NCBI GenBank assembly: GCA_964526475.1
Contig: CAZGKF010000012.1
Location: 8,800-72,799 of the forward strand
Reading direction: 5' to 3'
DNA: 64,000 bases
Source: CAYVTV01 sp964526475
Lineage (GTDB): Bacteria > Bacteroidota > Bacteroidia > Bacteroidales > GCA-2748055
Shown here: positions 23,067 to 32,670 of the stretch, one piece after another
Layout of the letters: each line of letters begins with the position of its first letter
Numbering within the stretch: the stretch's first letter is position 1
Position numbers and translations under genes: made by a program
Notes under the pieces: model-generated
What the model was told of the DNA's origin: nothing
What the model saw: the letters and a program-made list of their open reading frames with translations, nothing else
Databases searched by the model: none

Positions 23067-25922
23067 TTGTTTTTATGTTTTACAAAACATGTGGATTTCA
23101 TGTTAAAATCAAAAAATAGAAACAACCAAAATAAAAGAGAACAAACAAAACTTGGTTTTATTTTTATTTTGAATAAAAATAATAATGATACTTTAAATTT
23201 ACTTTCTGAGAGTATCGTAAAGCTGAAAAAGGAATATCTTCCATTTTCAGCTTTTTTTTTAATATCTGCGGAAGCACACAATCTCAAAATAACTATCCCT
23301 CCCGATCTGAAGAATAATCTGCTTACACCATCTGAATGTTCCGATATCATAAGTAAAGAGAGGATAGATCTTTTTTATTTGTGTACCGACACCAGAAAAT
23401 TAAATTCCACAATAAATTTTAACGATTTTTTCAGAAATGAACTTGATATTCCTGAGAAAAATGAATATGCTGTGGTATCATGGCTTAATCAGCCTTATAA
23501 TATCTTCCCCGGATATTTATTAAATCCGGCAAGCATTTCTTACCTTCTTTCTCTTGCTGTATTCTCAAACACTAAATATCATTCCGATTTAGAATATTAT
23601 ATTCGTTCATTAAACCTGAAGAAAAAATCTGTAACTATAAATTCAGATTGCCCCTTTTCTCCGTTAAAAAAATTTTCTTTAGAAAACAATCTGACAGGAT
23701 CAATAAGAAGATGCTTTTATTGGAATATTTCACTGCCATACCATGAAATCAGGAAAGAAAAATCATTCATATCTTCTCTGAATGGGACACCTGTATCCAG
23801 ACTAATTTTTTCAGTTATCTCCATCCTGGTTTTCATTCTGCTTCCTGTAATAAGCTATAATGCTGGAATATCAGGTGATGAAGAGAAACATTATGTACAT
23901 GCAGAAAAGGTTTATAATTATTTTGCAACAGCAGGCAAAGATAAGTCGGCTGTGGAGGAAACTAATCTTAAACTGAATTACTACGGGCAATCTTTTGATC
24001 TCCTCAGCTATCTGGTTATTAAAGTCATGAATACCGATAAGATATATGAAGTCAGGCATGTATTAAATGGTATTACAGGAGCTTTAACTATATTAACCGC
24101 AGGTCTTCTTGCCAGATTTGTCGCCGGTAACATCGCAGGTATCCTGACTATGTTATTTCTCTTTTTTTCCCCGCGGTTTCTTGGCCATTCCATGAACAAT
24201 CCCATGGATATCCCTTTCGCTCTTGGATATGTATTCACGATTCTGCAGATCTTTCGTTTTCTGAAGCGGCTTCCCGTTTTTTCAAATAAAATAGCAGCTT
24301 TAATTATTCTCGGAATAGCCTTTACAATTTCCATTCGGATAGGAGGATTATTGTTAATACCCTACCTGTTTGTGTTCAGCGGATTATTTTTATTATTAAA
24401 CCGCTGGCCATGGAAAATTTTTACTTCACAATGGAACAGGTTTGTCATAAAAGGTTTATTTGTTTTAATTTTTATATCAGCTTCAGGCTATTTTCTCAGT
24501 TTAATTCCCTGGCCTTATGGTCTTGAGAATCCCTTTAAAAATCCAATGGAAGCCCTCCGGATGATGGCAAACATTGAAGTATCCCTTAGAGTATTTTTCA
24601 ATGGAGGTATTTATTGGTCTGATATGCTTCCCTGGTTCTACATACCAAAAAACATTCTTATTTCTGTTCCGGTCATCATTCTGGCAGGATTCTTCTTACT
24701 CACTCTTTTACTTCCCCTTTGGAAAAATATTACACAACCTTACTGGCTTTTAATTTTATTGTTTGCTACTGTATTCCCTGTATTATTTGTAATTTATAAA
24801 GAATCTAATGTCTATGGAGGATGGAGGCATCTTATCTTTATTTACCCGACCATGGTAGTAATGTCTGCTTCAGCATACAAGATGTTTATAAATATGTTTG
24901 AAAATAAATTTTTCAGGATAGCTGTGGTAAGTATAATTCTTTTATCGTTAACCGGTCCGGCTTTTCATATTATCAGGAATTATCCAAATCAATATATCTA
25001 TTTCAATCAGCTTGCAGGTGGGGTTAAAAATGCATATAAAAAATATGAAACAGATTATTACCTCGTAAGTTTAAAAAACTCTGCCGACTGGTTAAAAGAA
25101 AATGTCCTTAAAGAAAAAAGAGCGCAGACGGAACATCCTCTGAGAATCACTTCCAATGCACCAACACTTATTATGGAATATTATTTCAAAGATTATAAAG
25201 AAGATGTGGAAATACTTTATACACGTTATTACGACAGGGGCATATCCGACTGGGATTATGCAGTTTTCTTCTGTAATTATATTGATCCATATCATATCAG
25301 AAAAGGTATCTGGCCGCCAAAAAACTCCATTTTTACAGCAGATGTTGACAATGTTCCGGTAGGAGCCGTTGTGGAACGGGTTAACCGGGATGATTTTGAA
25401 GGGATTTCTAAAACGAACCAGGGTATAAGAGAAAGAAATATGGACTTCATCTCAGAAGGAATTCAACAGCTTGAAAAAGCAATTGAATACGACCCCCATA
25501 ATGAAATCGCATATTTAAATCTGGCGCAGGGATATATTTTAACACGCAGGTTTGATCTTGCCAGAAAAAAACTGGATCAGCTGTTGAATTTCTATCCCCA
25601 TTACGATAAAGCAATAAACATGCTGGGATTCAGTTATCTCAGTGAAGGAGATTTATTTAGAGACAGGATGAAAGTTGAAAAATCCATCGCTTTTTTTAAT
25701 GAGGTATTAAAAGTAAATTTCAAAAATTCAACTTCCTATTATAACCTTGGGCTTGCATATTATATTTTACAAGATCCGCAACGCTCACTGGAATACCTGC
25801 AGAAGGCAATTGACTTCAGCCCTTCTTATAAGGAACCTTATGCCCTGATAGCAACCATTTTCGAAGAAAGAGGAATGCATCAGGAGGCAGAACGATGGAG
25901 AGGGTATTTACAAAACTTGTAA
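23067..25922 (+). CDS. GT39-like membrane glycosyltransferase with unknown N-terminal domain and C-terminal TPRs
   Basis: 951 residues from ATG 23067; Met12 at 23100 is an alternative start. Residues 1-240 are soluble and unrecognised. A GT-C type membrane core follows, with about ten hydrophobic segments at 245-640; after the first comes SYNAGISGDEEKHY, whose acidic pair in the first outer loop is typical of polyprenol-phosphate-sugar glycosyltransferases (GT39/PMT-like). NNPMDIPFALGY is another conserved loop. Residues about 780-951 form TPR repeats (YLNLAQGYILTRRFDLA, YYNLGLAYYILQDPQRS). It probably glycosylates proteins or lipids outside the cytoplasmic membrane. No partner gene is adjacent. 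Confidence 0.85.
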   Translation: MFLCFTKHVDFMLKSKNRNNQNKREQTKLGFIFILNKNNNDTLNLLSESIVKLKKEYLPFSAFFLISAEAHNLKITIPPDLKNNLLTPSECSDIISKERIDLFYLCTDTRKLNSTINFNDFFRNELDIPEKNEYAVVSWLNQPYNIFPGYLLNPASISYLLSLAVFSNTKYHSDLEYYIRSLNLKKKSVTINSDCPFSPLKKFSLENNLTGSIRRCFYWNISLPYHEIRKEKSFISSLNGTPVSRLIFSVISILVFILLPVISYNAGISGDEEKHYVHAEKVYNYFATAGKDKSAVEETNLKLNYYGQSFDLLSYLVIKVMNTDKIYEVRHVLNGITGALTILTAGLLARFVAGNIAGILTMLFLFFSPRFLGHSMNNPMDIPFALGYVFTILQIFRFLKRLPVFSNKIAALIILGIAFTISIRIGGLLLIPYLFVFSGLFLLLNRWPWKIFTSQWNRFVIKGLFVLIFISASGYFLSLIPWPYGLENPFKNPMEALRMMANIEVSLRVFFNGGIYWSDMLPWFYIPKNILISVPVIILAGFFLLTLLLPLWKNITQPYWLLILLFATVFPVLFVIYKESNVYGGWRHLIFIYPTMVVMSASAYKMFINMFENKFFRIAVVSIILLSLTGPAFHIIRNYPNQYIYFNQLAGGVKNAYKKYETDYYLVSLKNSADWLKENVLKEKRAQTEHPLRITSNAPTLIMEYYFKDYKEDVEILYTRYYDRGISDWDYAVFFCNYIDPYHIRKGIWPPKNSIFTADVDNVPVGAVVERVNRDDFEGISKTNQGIRERNMDFISEGIQQLEKAIEYDPHNEIAYLNLAQGYILTRRFDLARKKLDQLLNFYPHYDKAINMLGFSYLSEGDLFRDRMKVEKSIAFFNEVLKVNFKNSTSYYNLGLAYYILQDPQRSLEYLQKAIDFSPSYKEPYALIATIFEERGMHQEAERWRGYLQNL

Positions 25923-25968
25923 TCAATCTTTTTATTTCTAATTTTGTTCCTTTGATAAAACACATTGG

Positions 25969-27411
25969 ATGAACGTAGCTGTTATTGGTGCCGGACCAGC
26001 AGGTATCACTGCCGGATATCAATTATCGAAAGAAATTGGAAAGGGAATTATCTCAAATGTAGATATTTATGAAATTTCCGGCAGCGCCGGGGGATTGGCC
26101 AAATCAATGATGATCTGGAATCAGAAAGTTGACCTGGGTCCCCACCGTTTTTTCAGTCACGACCCGAAAGTAAACAGTCTATGGCTTGAAGTTGTCGGAG
26201 ATAAATACGACATTGTTAATCGCCAGACACGAATATATTACAATAATACATTTTTTGATTATCCGATAAAACCTTTTAATGCCCTGAAAGGCCTTGGCTT
26301 TTTAGAAGCTATACATTGTATTGCAAGCTATGCATTTCAGAGAATATTCCCCGCAAAAAATGAAGACAACTTTGAATCATGGGTAAGCAACCGTTTTGGA
26401 AAGCGTCTTTATAATATTTTTTTTAAAACATACAGTGAAAAGCTCTGGGGAATTAAATGCACGGAACTGGACTCAGATTTTGCATCTCAAAGAATAAAAA
26501 AACTTTCCCTCTATGAGGCAATAAAGAATGCTATAAGGGGAGGACAAAACAAGCAGCACAAAACATTGGTGGAGCAATTCGCATATCCACTGGGAGGAAC
26601 AGGATCCGTTTACGAGACTATGGCAGAAAAAATTAAGACAAATGGTGGAAATATTTTTTTTAATACTCCTGTTGAAAAAGTAATTACTTCGGGAAGGAAA
26701 ATAAAAGGGCTGGAACTTACCAGCGGCATTTTTAAAGAATACGATCATGTGATCTCTTCTATGCCTTTATCACTTCTTGTAACGCGTTTACCGGAGACAC
26801 CATATAACATAAAAGAACTCGCCAATAAACTCAGATTCAGAAATACGGTTCTTATATATCTCCTGATAAACAAGGATTCCCTTTTCCCTGACCAATGGCT
26901 ATATATTCATTCCGGGGAACTGAAGATGGGAAGGATATCCAACTTCCGGAACTGGGTTCCTGAGTTATATGGGAGTGAAAAAAACACCATATTATGTCTT
27001 GAATACTGGTTTAACTTTGAAGATCCGGAATGGCAGTATGAGGATGATAAACTGATTAATATGGGTAAGGAAGAAATCATCAGAACAGGCATTATAAGTG
27101 ATGGCGAAATACTAGACGGTTCTGTGGTCAGGCTTCCCAGGTGTTATCCGGTTTATTTCAGGAAATATAAGGAAATAATAAGACCCGTGCAGGAATACCT
27201 TCAAAGTATTGAAAACTTACAGGCTATTGGAAGGTACGGTTCATATAAGTATAATAACCAGGACCATAGTATTCTAATGGGTATAATGGCAGCAGATAAT
27301 ATTACTGAAGGCAGGAATAATAATTTATGGAGTATCAATACTGATTATGAAGTTTACCAGGAAACAAGCATTATTACAAAAACAGGACTGGTTAATATGC
27401 CGTTCAATTGA
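25969..27411 (+). CDS. FAD-dependent oxidoreductase (UDP-galactopyranose-mutase / amine-oxidase-like)
   Basis: 480 residues. FAD motif VIGAGPAGITAGYQL at the start, then SGSAGGLAKS and DLGPHRFFSHDP. SEKLWGIKC, YPLGGTGSVYETMAEKI and a C-terminal AIGRYGSYKYNNQDHS match FAD proteins annotated as protoporphyrinogen-oxidase-like in polysaccharide loci. It is probably a sugar or lipid-linked sugar oxidoreductase or mutase. It follows the GT39-like gene by 46 bases; a TAATTTTG -7 box at 25939-25946 with a CTTG 19 bases upstream could give it its own promoter. The exact reaction is unknown. Confidence 0.86.
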   Translation: MNVAVIGAGPAGITAGYQLSKEIGKGIISNVDIYEISGSAGGLAKSMMIWNQKVDLGPHRFFSHDPKVNSLWLEVVGDKYDIVNRQTRIYYNNTFFDYPIKPFNALKGLGFLEAIHCIASYAFQRIFPAKNEDNFESWVSNRFGKRLYNIFFKTYSEKLWGIKCTELDSDFASQRIKKLSLYEAIKNAIRGGQNKQHKTLVEQFAYPLGGTGSVYETMAEKIKTNGGNIFFNTPVEKVITSGRKIKGLELTSGIFKEYDHVISSMPLSLLVTRLPETPYNIKELANKLRFRNTVLIYLLINKDSLFPDQWLYIHSGELKMGRISNFRNWVPELYGSEKNTILCLEYWFNFEDPEWQYEDDKLINMGKEEIIRTGIISDGEILDGSVVRLPRCYPVYFRKYKEIIRPVQEYLQSIENLQAIGRYGSYKYNNQDHSILMGIMAADNITEGRNNNLWSINTDYEVYQETSIITKTGLVNMPFN

Positions 27412-27445
27412 TTATATTTGCTTTGGATAATCTAATCGCATTACC

Positions 27446-28291
27446 ATGGATTTTTTTAAATTCCTTTTTTCCAGGATTTTTTTTAAAAGCCTGCTGCTCG
27501 CAGTTTTAATTTTCGCTGTAATAATCATATCCAGTCTTATTTGGTTGAGAATATATACTCACCACGCTCAATCACTTACAGTTCCTGATTTTACCGGTTT
27601 ATATCCTGATGAAGTAAATATTGTTGCAAGTTCAAAAAACCTCCGTATAGAAGTGGCTGATTCGAGTTTTTCGGACGATCTTCCAAAAGGCACTGTTATC
27701 CGTCAAAATCCTTTACCGGGATCAAAGGTTAAGGAAAACAGAAGAATTTATCTGACAATGAATGCTATAAATCCGGAAATGGTAATAATGCCGAATGTAA
27801 CTGGTGTTTCCCTGAGGCAGGCAAAGGCTATACTGGAAACACACGGATTATTTGTAGGCAAAATATCATATAAACCTGATATTGCCGTTAATAATGTATT
27901 GGAACAAAAAATGAATGATACTTTGGTAACACCTGGTTATATGGTTATAAAAGGTTCACATGTTAACCTTTTGCTTGGAAAGGGACTGAGCGAGGAAAAA
28001 ACCCAGGTTCCGGATCTTACGGGAATGAATTTTGAATCCGCAAAAGGCCTGCTGATTGACCGTTATTTAAATACGGGAGCAATAATTTATGACAATACTG
28101 TAAAAACTGCTGATGACAGTATTGTTGCATTTATATGGCGACAAAGACCTGATTTTACTGAAGGAAACAAATTGAATCTGGGGGCAAATGTGGATATATG
28201 GCTTTCTACCGATTCAACCAGGCTGCCGGTTCCTGAAGAATTAAATGAAAAAGAAGTAAATGAGAAGATCAATGAGGATTTTGAGTGGTAG
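27446..28291 (+). CDS. Membrane-anchored PASTA-domain protein
   Basis: 281 residues. One N-terminal membrane segment (about 13-35) is followed by three PASTA repeats starting near LTVPDFTGLYPDE, VIMPNVTGVSLRQA and TQVPDLTGMNFESA; the final 40 residues are acidic. PASTA modules bind peptidoglycan fragments or beta-lactams, usually attached to Ser/Thr kinases or penicillin-binding proteins, but this protein has neither. It therefore sits in the cytoplasmic membrane with its repeats in the periplasm. Its 3' end overlaps the next gene by 32 bases, and rluD follows; this PASTA-rluD neighbourhood recurs in Bacteroidales. Confidence 0.92.
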   Translation: MDFFKFLFSRIFFKSLLLAVLIFAVIIISSLIWLRIYTHHAQSLTVPDFTGLYPDEVNIVASSKNLRIEVADSSFSDDLPKGTVIRQNPLPGSKVKENRRIYLTMNAINPEMVIMPNVTGVSLRQAKAILETHGLFVGKISYKPDIAVNNVLEQKMNDTLVTPGYMVIKGSHVNLLLGKGLSEEKTQVPDLTGMNFESAKGLLIDRYLNTGAIIYDNTVKTADDSIVAFIWRQRPDFTEGNKLNLGANVDIWLSTDSTRLPVPEELNEKEVNEKINEDFEW

Positions 28292-30125
28292 TGTATTTTT
28301 TTTCTTTTCTTACATTACTTGCTTAAATGGTCAGGAAATAGTAACAGGCCTAAACGGGAATGCTGTTGCCAAAGATTATTACTATACCCGTGGCGCAGAT
28401 AAAAAAGACGTTTCAACTGATACCCTCGAATTACCTTTTATTGATGACTTTTCATCATCTTTTATTGAACCGGACATTCGGCTGTGGGCAGATAATCATG
28501 CATTCATTAATTCCAGATATCCTGTTTCTCCAATAACTGTTGGAGTTGCCACACTTGATGCTCTTGACTTTGATGGTTCTCATTATCCTAATGCTTCTGA
28601 ATTACCTTACGAAGCCGACAGGCTTACATCGCGGCCAATAAATCTTGCTTATCTGCCTTCTGATAATATATGGATGAGTTTTTTCTATCAACCTCAGGGC
28701 CTGGCAGAAAAACCTGATGAAAAGGATTCCTTATTACTGGATTTCTACTCGCCTGAAAATGAAACCTGGGAAAATGTATGGGCAATCGAAGGACATGCAC
28801 TTAAACCTTTCGAACGCATAATGATACATATCAGTGAAGAACGCTTTCTTAAAAAGGGATTTCGTTTTCGTTTCAGGAATTTTGCAAGCCTCCCGGGAAA
28901 TGATTTTGCCGATATGCGTGCAAACGTTGATCACTGGCATATCGATTATATTATCCTCGACAAAAACCGAAGCTCCTCCGATACTGTTCTCAGGGATGTT
29001 GCATTTACCAAATCCATACAAACTATTCTAATCGACTATGAATCAATACCATGGTCGCATTTTCAACAGGCCTATTTCACTCAAAGAAAACCCACTGTTG
29101 ATGTAACATATTTTAACCACGATTCCATTACAAGGAATGTTACCCGAACACTGGAAATAACGGATAGATTTACCGGTTACAAGTATAATACAACACCTAC
29201 GGCAAATGACATCTTATCAGGGGAAAGTATTTTGTATAAATATCCTTACGACTATCCATTTGATTTCTCCACTGGTGATTCAGCTGAATACGAACTGAAT
29301 ACTGTTTTAAGAACCGACGTTTTCGATTATAAACCAAATGATACTCTCAGGTATATTCAAAAATTTTATAATTATTATGCACTGGATGACGGAACACCTG
29401 AGGCAGGATACGGTTTAAGAGGGGAAGGGATGAAAAATGCATCATTTGCATTGAAATTTAATACATTTCGTCAGGACAGTCTCAGGGCCATCGACATATA
29501 CTTCAACCAGGTCCCCGATAGCGGAAACCTTAGATATTATTTCAATCTAAGTGTATGGGGGAATAACAAAGGTAAACCGGGAATTTTGCAATACTCCCAG
29601 ACGGATAATCACCCTGTTTATACAGGATCATTTACAGATTTTCACCGGTATTATCTTAATACCCCTGTTCTTGTCCAGGACACTTTTTTTATAGGATGGA
29701 CACAGACTGTTGACAAATTTATAAACCTGGGATTAGATCTGAACAGAATAAATACAAACAGAATGTTCTATTTAAACGGAGGTACCTGGAATACTTCCGA
29801 GATTCCCGGAACGGTAATGATAAGGCCCGTAGTGAGTATGACAGATCTGGCTTTAACTTCCCCACACTTTGCTTCACCCGCTGAACTCAAAATATACCCT
29901 AATCCGGCATCAGCTTATCTGTATATTGAACTGAAATCAAATTCAGATTTTTCCGGGTATTATGTTAATATAATCGATATTTATGGAAGAACACTCCTTT
30001 ATGAAAGATGGGAGGAAAATAGCCCTGTGAATATTCAGGGACTTAAAGGCGGATTATATTTTGTGAAAATGGAAAATACTGAAAAAAGAGTTCTTAGCAT
30101 TCAAAAGCTGATTATTCACAGATAA
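28260..30125 (+). CDS. Secreted protein with type IX secretion C-terminal sorting domain
   Basis: 621 residues. A signal peptide ends near CLNGQ; Met5 (28272) is an equally good start. The large middle part is beta-rich and unassigned. The last 75 residues are a type A T9SS sorting domain: LKIYPNPASAYLYIEL, then IIDIYGRTLL, GLKGGLYFVKM and a final basic QKLIIHR. Such proteins cross the outer membrane through the T9SS, where the domain is cut off and the protein may be attached to the surface. The overlap with the PASTA gene suggests joint expression. No enzymatic motif is visible, so it is probably structural or adhesive. Confidence 0.9.
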   Translation: MRRSMRILSGSVFFFFSYITCLNGQEIVTGLNGNAVAKDYYYTRGADKKDVSTDTLELPFIDDFSSSFIEPDIRLWADNHAFINSRYPVSPITVGVATLDALDFDGSHYPNASELPYEADRLTSRPINLAYLPSDNIWMSFFYQPQGLAEKPDEKDSLLLDFYSPENETWENVWAIEGHALKPFERIMIHISEERFLKKGFRFRFRNFASLPGNDFADMRANVDHWHIDYIILDKNRSSSDTVLRDVAFTKSIQTILIDYESIPWSHFQQAYFTQRKPTVDVTYFNHDSITRNVTRTLEITDRFTGYKYNTTPTANDILSGESILYKYPYDYPFDFSTGDSAEYELNTVLRTDVFDYKPNDTLRYIQKFYNYYALDDGTPEAGYGLRGEGMKNASFALKFNTFRQDSLRAIDIYFNQVPDSGNLRYYFNLSVWGNNKGKPGILQYSQTDNHPVYTGSFTDFHRYYLNTPVLVQDTFFIGWTQTVDKFINLGLDLNRINTNRMFYLNGGTWNTSEIPGTVMIRPVVSMTDLALTSPHFASPAELKIYPNPASAYLYIELKSNSDFSGYYVNIIDIYGRTLLYERWEENSPVNIQGLKGGLYFVKMENTEKRVLSIQKLIIHR

Positions 30126-30139
30126 TATTACAAAACGGG

Positions 30140-31171
30140 ATGTTAAAAGATACTGATGAAAATACCGAATTATATGAACATTTCCGTTTTGAAGCAGATA
30201 AGGGTCAGGGATTACTCAGAATTGACAAATTTCTATCTAACCGTCTTGAAAATAAATCGCGTTCACGTATTCAGGCTGCAGCCGATGCAGGGAATATTCT
30301 TGTAAACAACAAAGCTGTTAAGTCGAATTACAGAGTAAAACCCGGGGATATTATAAGCATAGTTCTTCCGGATCCTCCGCGTGAGATCGAATTGATCCCG
30401 GAAAATATTCCCCTGGATATCGTATTTGAAGACAATGACCTTATTATCGTAAATAAAAAACCCGGTATGGTTGTTCATCCTGGAGTCGGTAATTATTCCG
30501 GCACCCTGGTAAATGCACTTATGTTTCACCTTAAGGAAAATCCATTTTTCCATGATGGTGATATGCGCCCGGGCCTGGTTCACCGCATTGATAAAGAAAC
30601 ATCCGGATTACTGGTTGTGGCAAAAAACGAAATGTCCATGTACAAGCTGGCAAAGCAGTTCTATGAAAAAACCAGCAAAAGAACATATGTCGCATTAGTT
30701 TGGGGCAATATGGAAAATGATAATGGTATAATTGAGGGTAATATTGGCCGAAATCCAAAAGACAGGAAAAAGATGTATGTTTTTCCCGGCGGGAATAATG
30801 GGAAACCAGCTATCACCCACTATCGCGTTCTGGAAAAATTTGAATATGTTAACCTTGTAGAATGCCGGCTGGAGACGGGAAGAACTCATCAGATAAGGGT
30901 TCATTTTCAATATATCAGTCATCCCCTTTTCAATGACAGTGAATATGGCGGAAATAAGATACTGAGAGGAACAACTTTTACAAAATACAGGCAGTTCATT
31001 GAGAATTGTTTTAAAATACTTCCCCGGCAGGCTTTGCATGCCAAATCACTTGGATTTATTCACCCTTCAACGAATATTGAAATGCTTTTCGATAGCGAAA
31101 TACCTGACGATATGATGCAGGTTATTGAGAAATGGAGAAGATATATCTCGGGAAGAGATACTCTTGAATAA
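30140..31171 (+). CDS. rluD: RluD-type 23S rRNA pseudouridine synthase
   Basis: 343 residues. An N-terminal S4 RNA-binding domain (LRIDKFLSNRL, RSRIQAAADAGNILVNN) is followed by the RluA-family catalytic domain with HRIDKETSGLLVVAKN, whose Asp is the nucleophile, and ETGRTHQIRVHF. RluD makes pseudouridines 1911, 1915 and 1917 in helix 69 of 23S rRNA, needed for ribosome assembly. It starts 14 bases after the T9SS cargo gene, in the same run as the PASTA gene. Confidence 0.95.
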   Translation: MLKDTDENTELYEHFRFEADKGQGLLRIDKFLSNRLENKSRSRIQAAADAGNILVNNKAVKSNYRVKPGDIISIVLPDPPREIELIPENIPLDIVFEDNDLIIVNKKPGMVVHPGVGNYSGTLVNALMFHLKENPFFHDGDMRPGLVHRIDKETSGLLVVAKNEMSMYKLAKQFYEKTSKRTYVALVWGNMENDNGIIEGNIGRNPKDRKKMYVFPGGNNGKPAITHYRVLEKFEYVNLVECRLETGRTHQIRVHFQYISHPLFNDSEYGGNKILRGTTFTKYRQFIENCFKILPRQALHAKSLGFIHPSTNIEMLFDSEIPDDMMQVIEKWRRYISGRDTLE

Positions 31172-31206
31172 AAGAGCGTATCATTTGCTATCTAATATTA
31201 ATAAGC

Positions 31207-31237
31207 TTTGACTACTATCCAATTTATGTTATTTTTG
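31207..31237 (+). promoter_or_regulatory. Bacteroidota-type promoter of the DUF3267 gene
   Basis: TTTG at 31207-31210, exactly 19 bases, then TATTTTTG at 31230-31237: full consensus at both elements. The predicted start near 31243 gives a leader of about 20 bases. Confidence 0.7.
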
Positions 31238-31263
31238 CAGGTTTATTATTTTATCATAAATAA

Positions 31264-31926
31264 ATGGATTACAGTATCGATGACCTGAAAGATGAAAAAA
31301 GATTCAAATTAGTTAAAGTGTTGAAATATGAAAAAATTGCTGAGTTCGTCTTCGAAAACATAAAAAAGCCTAATATTGCGTCAAGGCTTTATTTCATCTT
31401 TAACCTTTTTTTATTGGCTCTTATTTTTGGGTTTACAGTGGCTGGTTTCAGAAATGACATTTTTCGTTTTGGAGAATTCATAGTTTCATTCTTCTGGGGT
31501 CTTTTTGCGGGAAGCATATTTGTAATCCCCCTGCATGAATTAATGCACGGCCTTGCATATAAAATTAAAGGAGCCCCCAGGATCCATTTCGGCGCTGATC
31601 TTCGCCAGGCTATCTTTTATGTAGCAGCCGACAAATTTGTAGTTGGGAAAAATAAATTCCTTTTTGTTGCTCTTGCCCCATTTATAACTATAAATAGTGC
31701 TGCTGTTGTACTTTTACAATTTGCATCTCCCCTTCAGCTAATTCTGATACTCTTCTTTCTCCTCTTTCATAACATTATGTGTATTGGAGATTTTGCCATG
31801 ATCAGCTTTTTCCTTGATAATAAAGGAAAAGAATTATACACTTTTGACGACCATCATGAAAAAACTTCATATTTATATGAGAGAATACAACAAGGTGATG
31901 GTAACAGCATCATTACAAGGCAGTAA
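31264..31926 (+). CDS. DUF3267 membrane protein with HExxH zincin motif
   Basis: 220 residues. Membrane segments lie at about 40-62, 70-92, 130-155 and 155-180. The second ends at PLHELMHGLAYKIKG, an HExxH motif in a membrane setting as in site-2-type metalloproteases, and YVAADK and FVALAPFITIN follow. DUF3267 members are predicted membrane zinc peptidases without a proven substrate. Monocistronic with its own consensus promoter. Confidence 0.88.
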   Translation: MDYSIDDLKDEKRFKLVKVLKYEKIAEFVFENIKKPNIASRLYFIFNLFLLALIFGFTVAGFRNDIFRFGEFIVSFFWGLFAGSIFVIPLHELMHGLAYKIKGAPRIHFGADLRQAIFYVAADKFVVGKNKFLFVALAPFITINSAAVVLLQFASPLQLILILFFLLFHNIMCIGDFAMISFFLDNKGKELYTFDDHHEKTSYLYERIQQGDGNSIITRQ

Positions 31927-31989
31927 GAGTAAGCTTATCAGAGCAAAGGGTTAATAGTGACCAGGTTCTATTTCATATCGTAGTCAATA

Positions 31990-32225
31990 GTATTCGGTAA
32001 TCGGTATTCGGTAATCAGTGTGTCAATGCCTAAATCAGAATTGGATCCAAACAAATACCGAATACACTTCACTATGAACTGCGTTTAGTTAATGTTGATA
32101 CTCTGGAGACGTACTTTTCAATTTTTGTCCCGCTGATCACGCTGATGTACGCAGAGGAGTGAACACAGTTGGATTCTTTTTGTTTTTCAGGGTTCAACGC
32201 TGTCAGGAACAACAACTATTATTTA
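31990..32225. repeat. Dispersed-repeat cluster including a decayed REP-like copy D
   Basis: TATTCGGTAATCGG / TATTCGGTAATCAG is a 14-base tandem pair at 31991-32018. Its first 20 bases (31990-32009) equal the inverse of 4618-4637, and TACCGAATAC recurs inverted at 32056-32065. CGCTGATCACGCTGATGTAC near 32132 is another scattered motif type. CAGGGTTCAACGCTGTCAGG followed by AACAACAACTATTATTT (32188-32225) is a degraded copy of the REP-like family. No gene is present in this 304-base gap. Confidence 0.75.
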
Positions 32226-32230
32226 AAGTA

Positions 32231-32662
32231 TTAAAAATAAATCACCGATAATTCAATTATTTTTTCAGTTCTGTCAAGTTGAAAAGATGATTCCTTGAAT
32301 CCCGGAGGGCCAATGCCTTTCACATTGTTGGAAACAGCATATCCTTCACGCGGCATTCCTAAAAAATTCTTGTCTAATTTCCCGTTATTGTTCCTGTCAT
32401 GAATAATAGCAACTGCATATGTTCCATAAGGAATATCCCTGAAATAAAGAGTTTCTTTATCTGATGAAATCATTAATGAGACCGAAGCGATACTTTTCCT
32501 GGCATCCTCAGGAAACCCATTCTCCGTTGAAAACAAACCGGCCAATACCGCACCTTCCGAAGGGCGGATGCCGGAAACGGCAACTTCAATTGTTCCCTTC
32601 GGTTCTGTAGCGAGGGAGTTTATGTTAAATGCAATCAGCAGAAAAAAAGCAATCAGATACAT
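32231..32662 (-). CDS. DUF2141 secreted protein
   Basis: 143 residues with a signal peptide (to about SLATEP). The DUF2141 pattern is clear: VLAGLFSTENGFPED, YFRDIPYGTYAVAIIHDRNNNGKLD and GMPREGYAVSNN. The Asp/Asn-rich loop DRNNNGKLD looks like a metal-binding turn. These are small periplasmic beta-sandwich proteins of unknown role. It starts 8 bases after the stop of the upstream peptidase gene, so the two are probably co-transcribed. Confidence 0.9.
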   Translation of the reverse strand: MYLIAFFLLIAFNINSLATEPKGTIEVAVSGIRPSEGAVLAGLFSTENGFPEDARKSIASVSLMISSDKETLYFRDIPYGTYAVAIIHDRNNNGKLDKNFLGMPREGYAVSNNVKGIGPPGFKESSFQLDRTEKIIELSVIYF

Positions 32663-32670
32663 CCGGTTAT

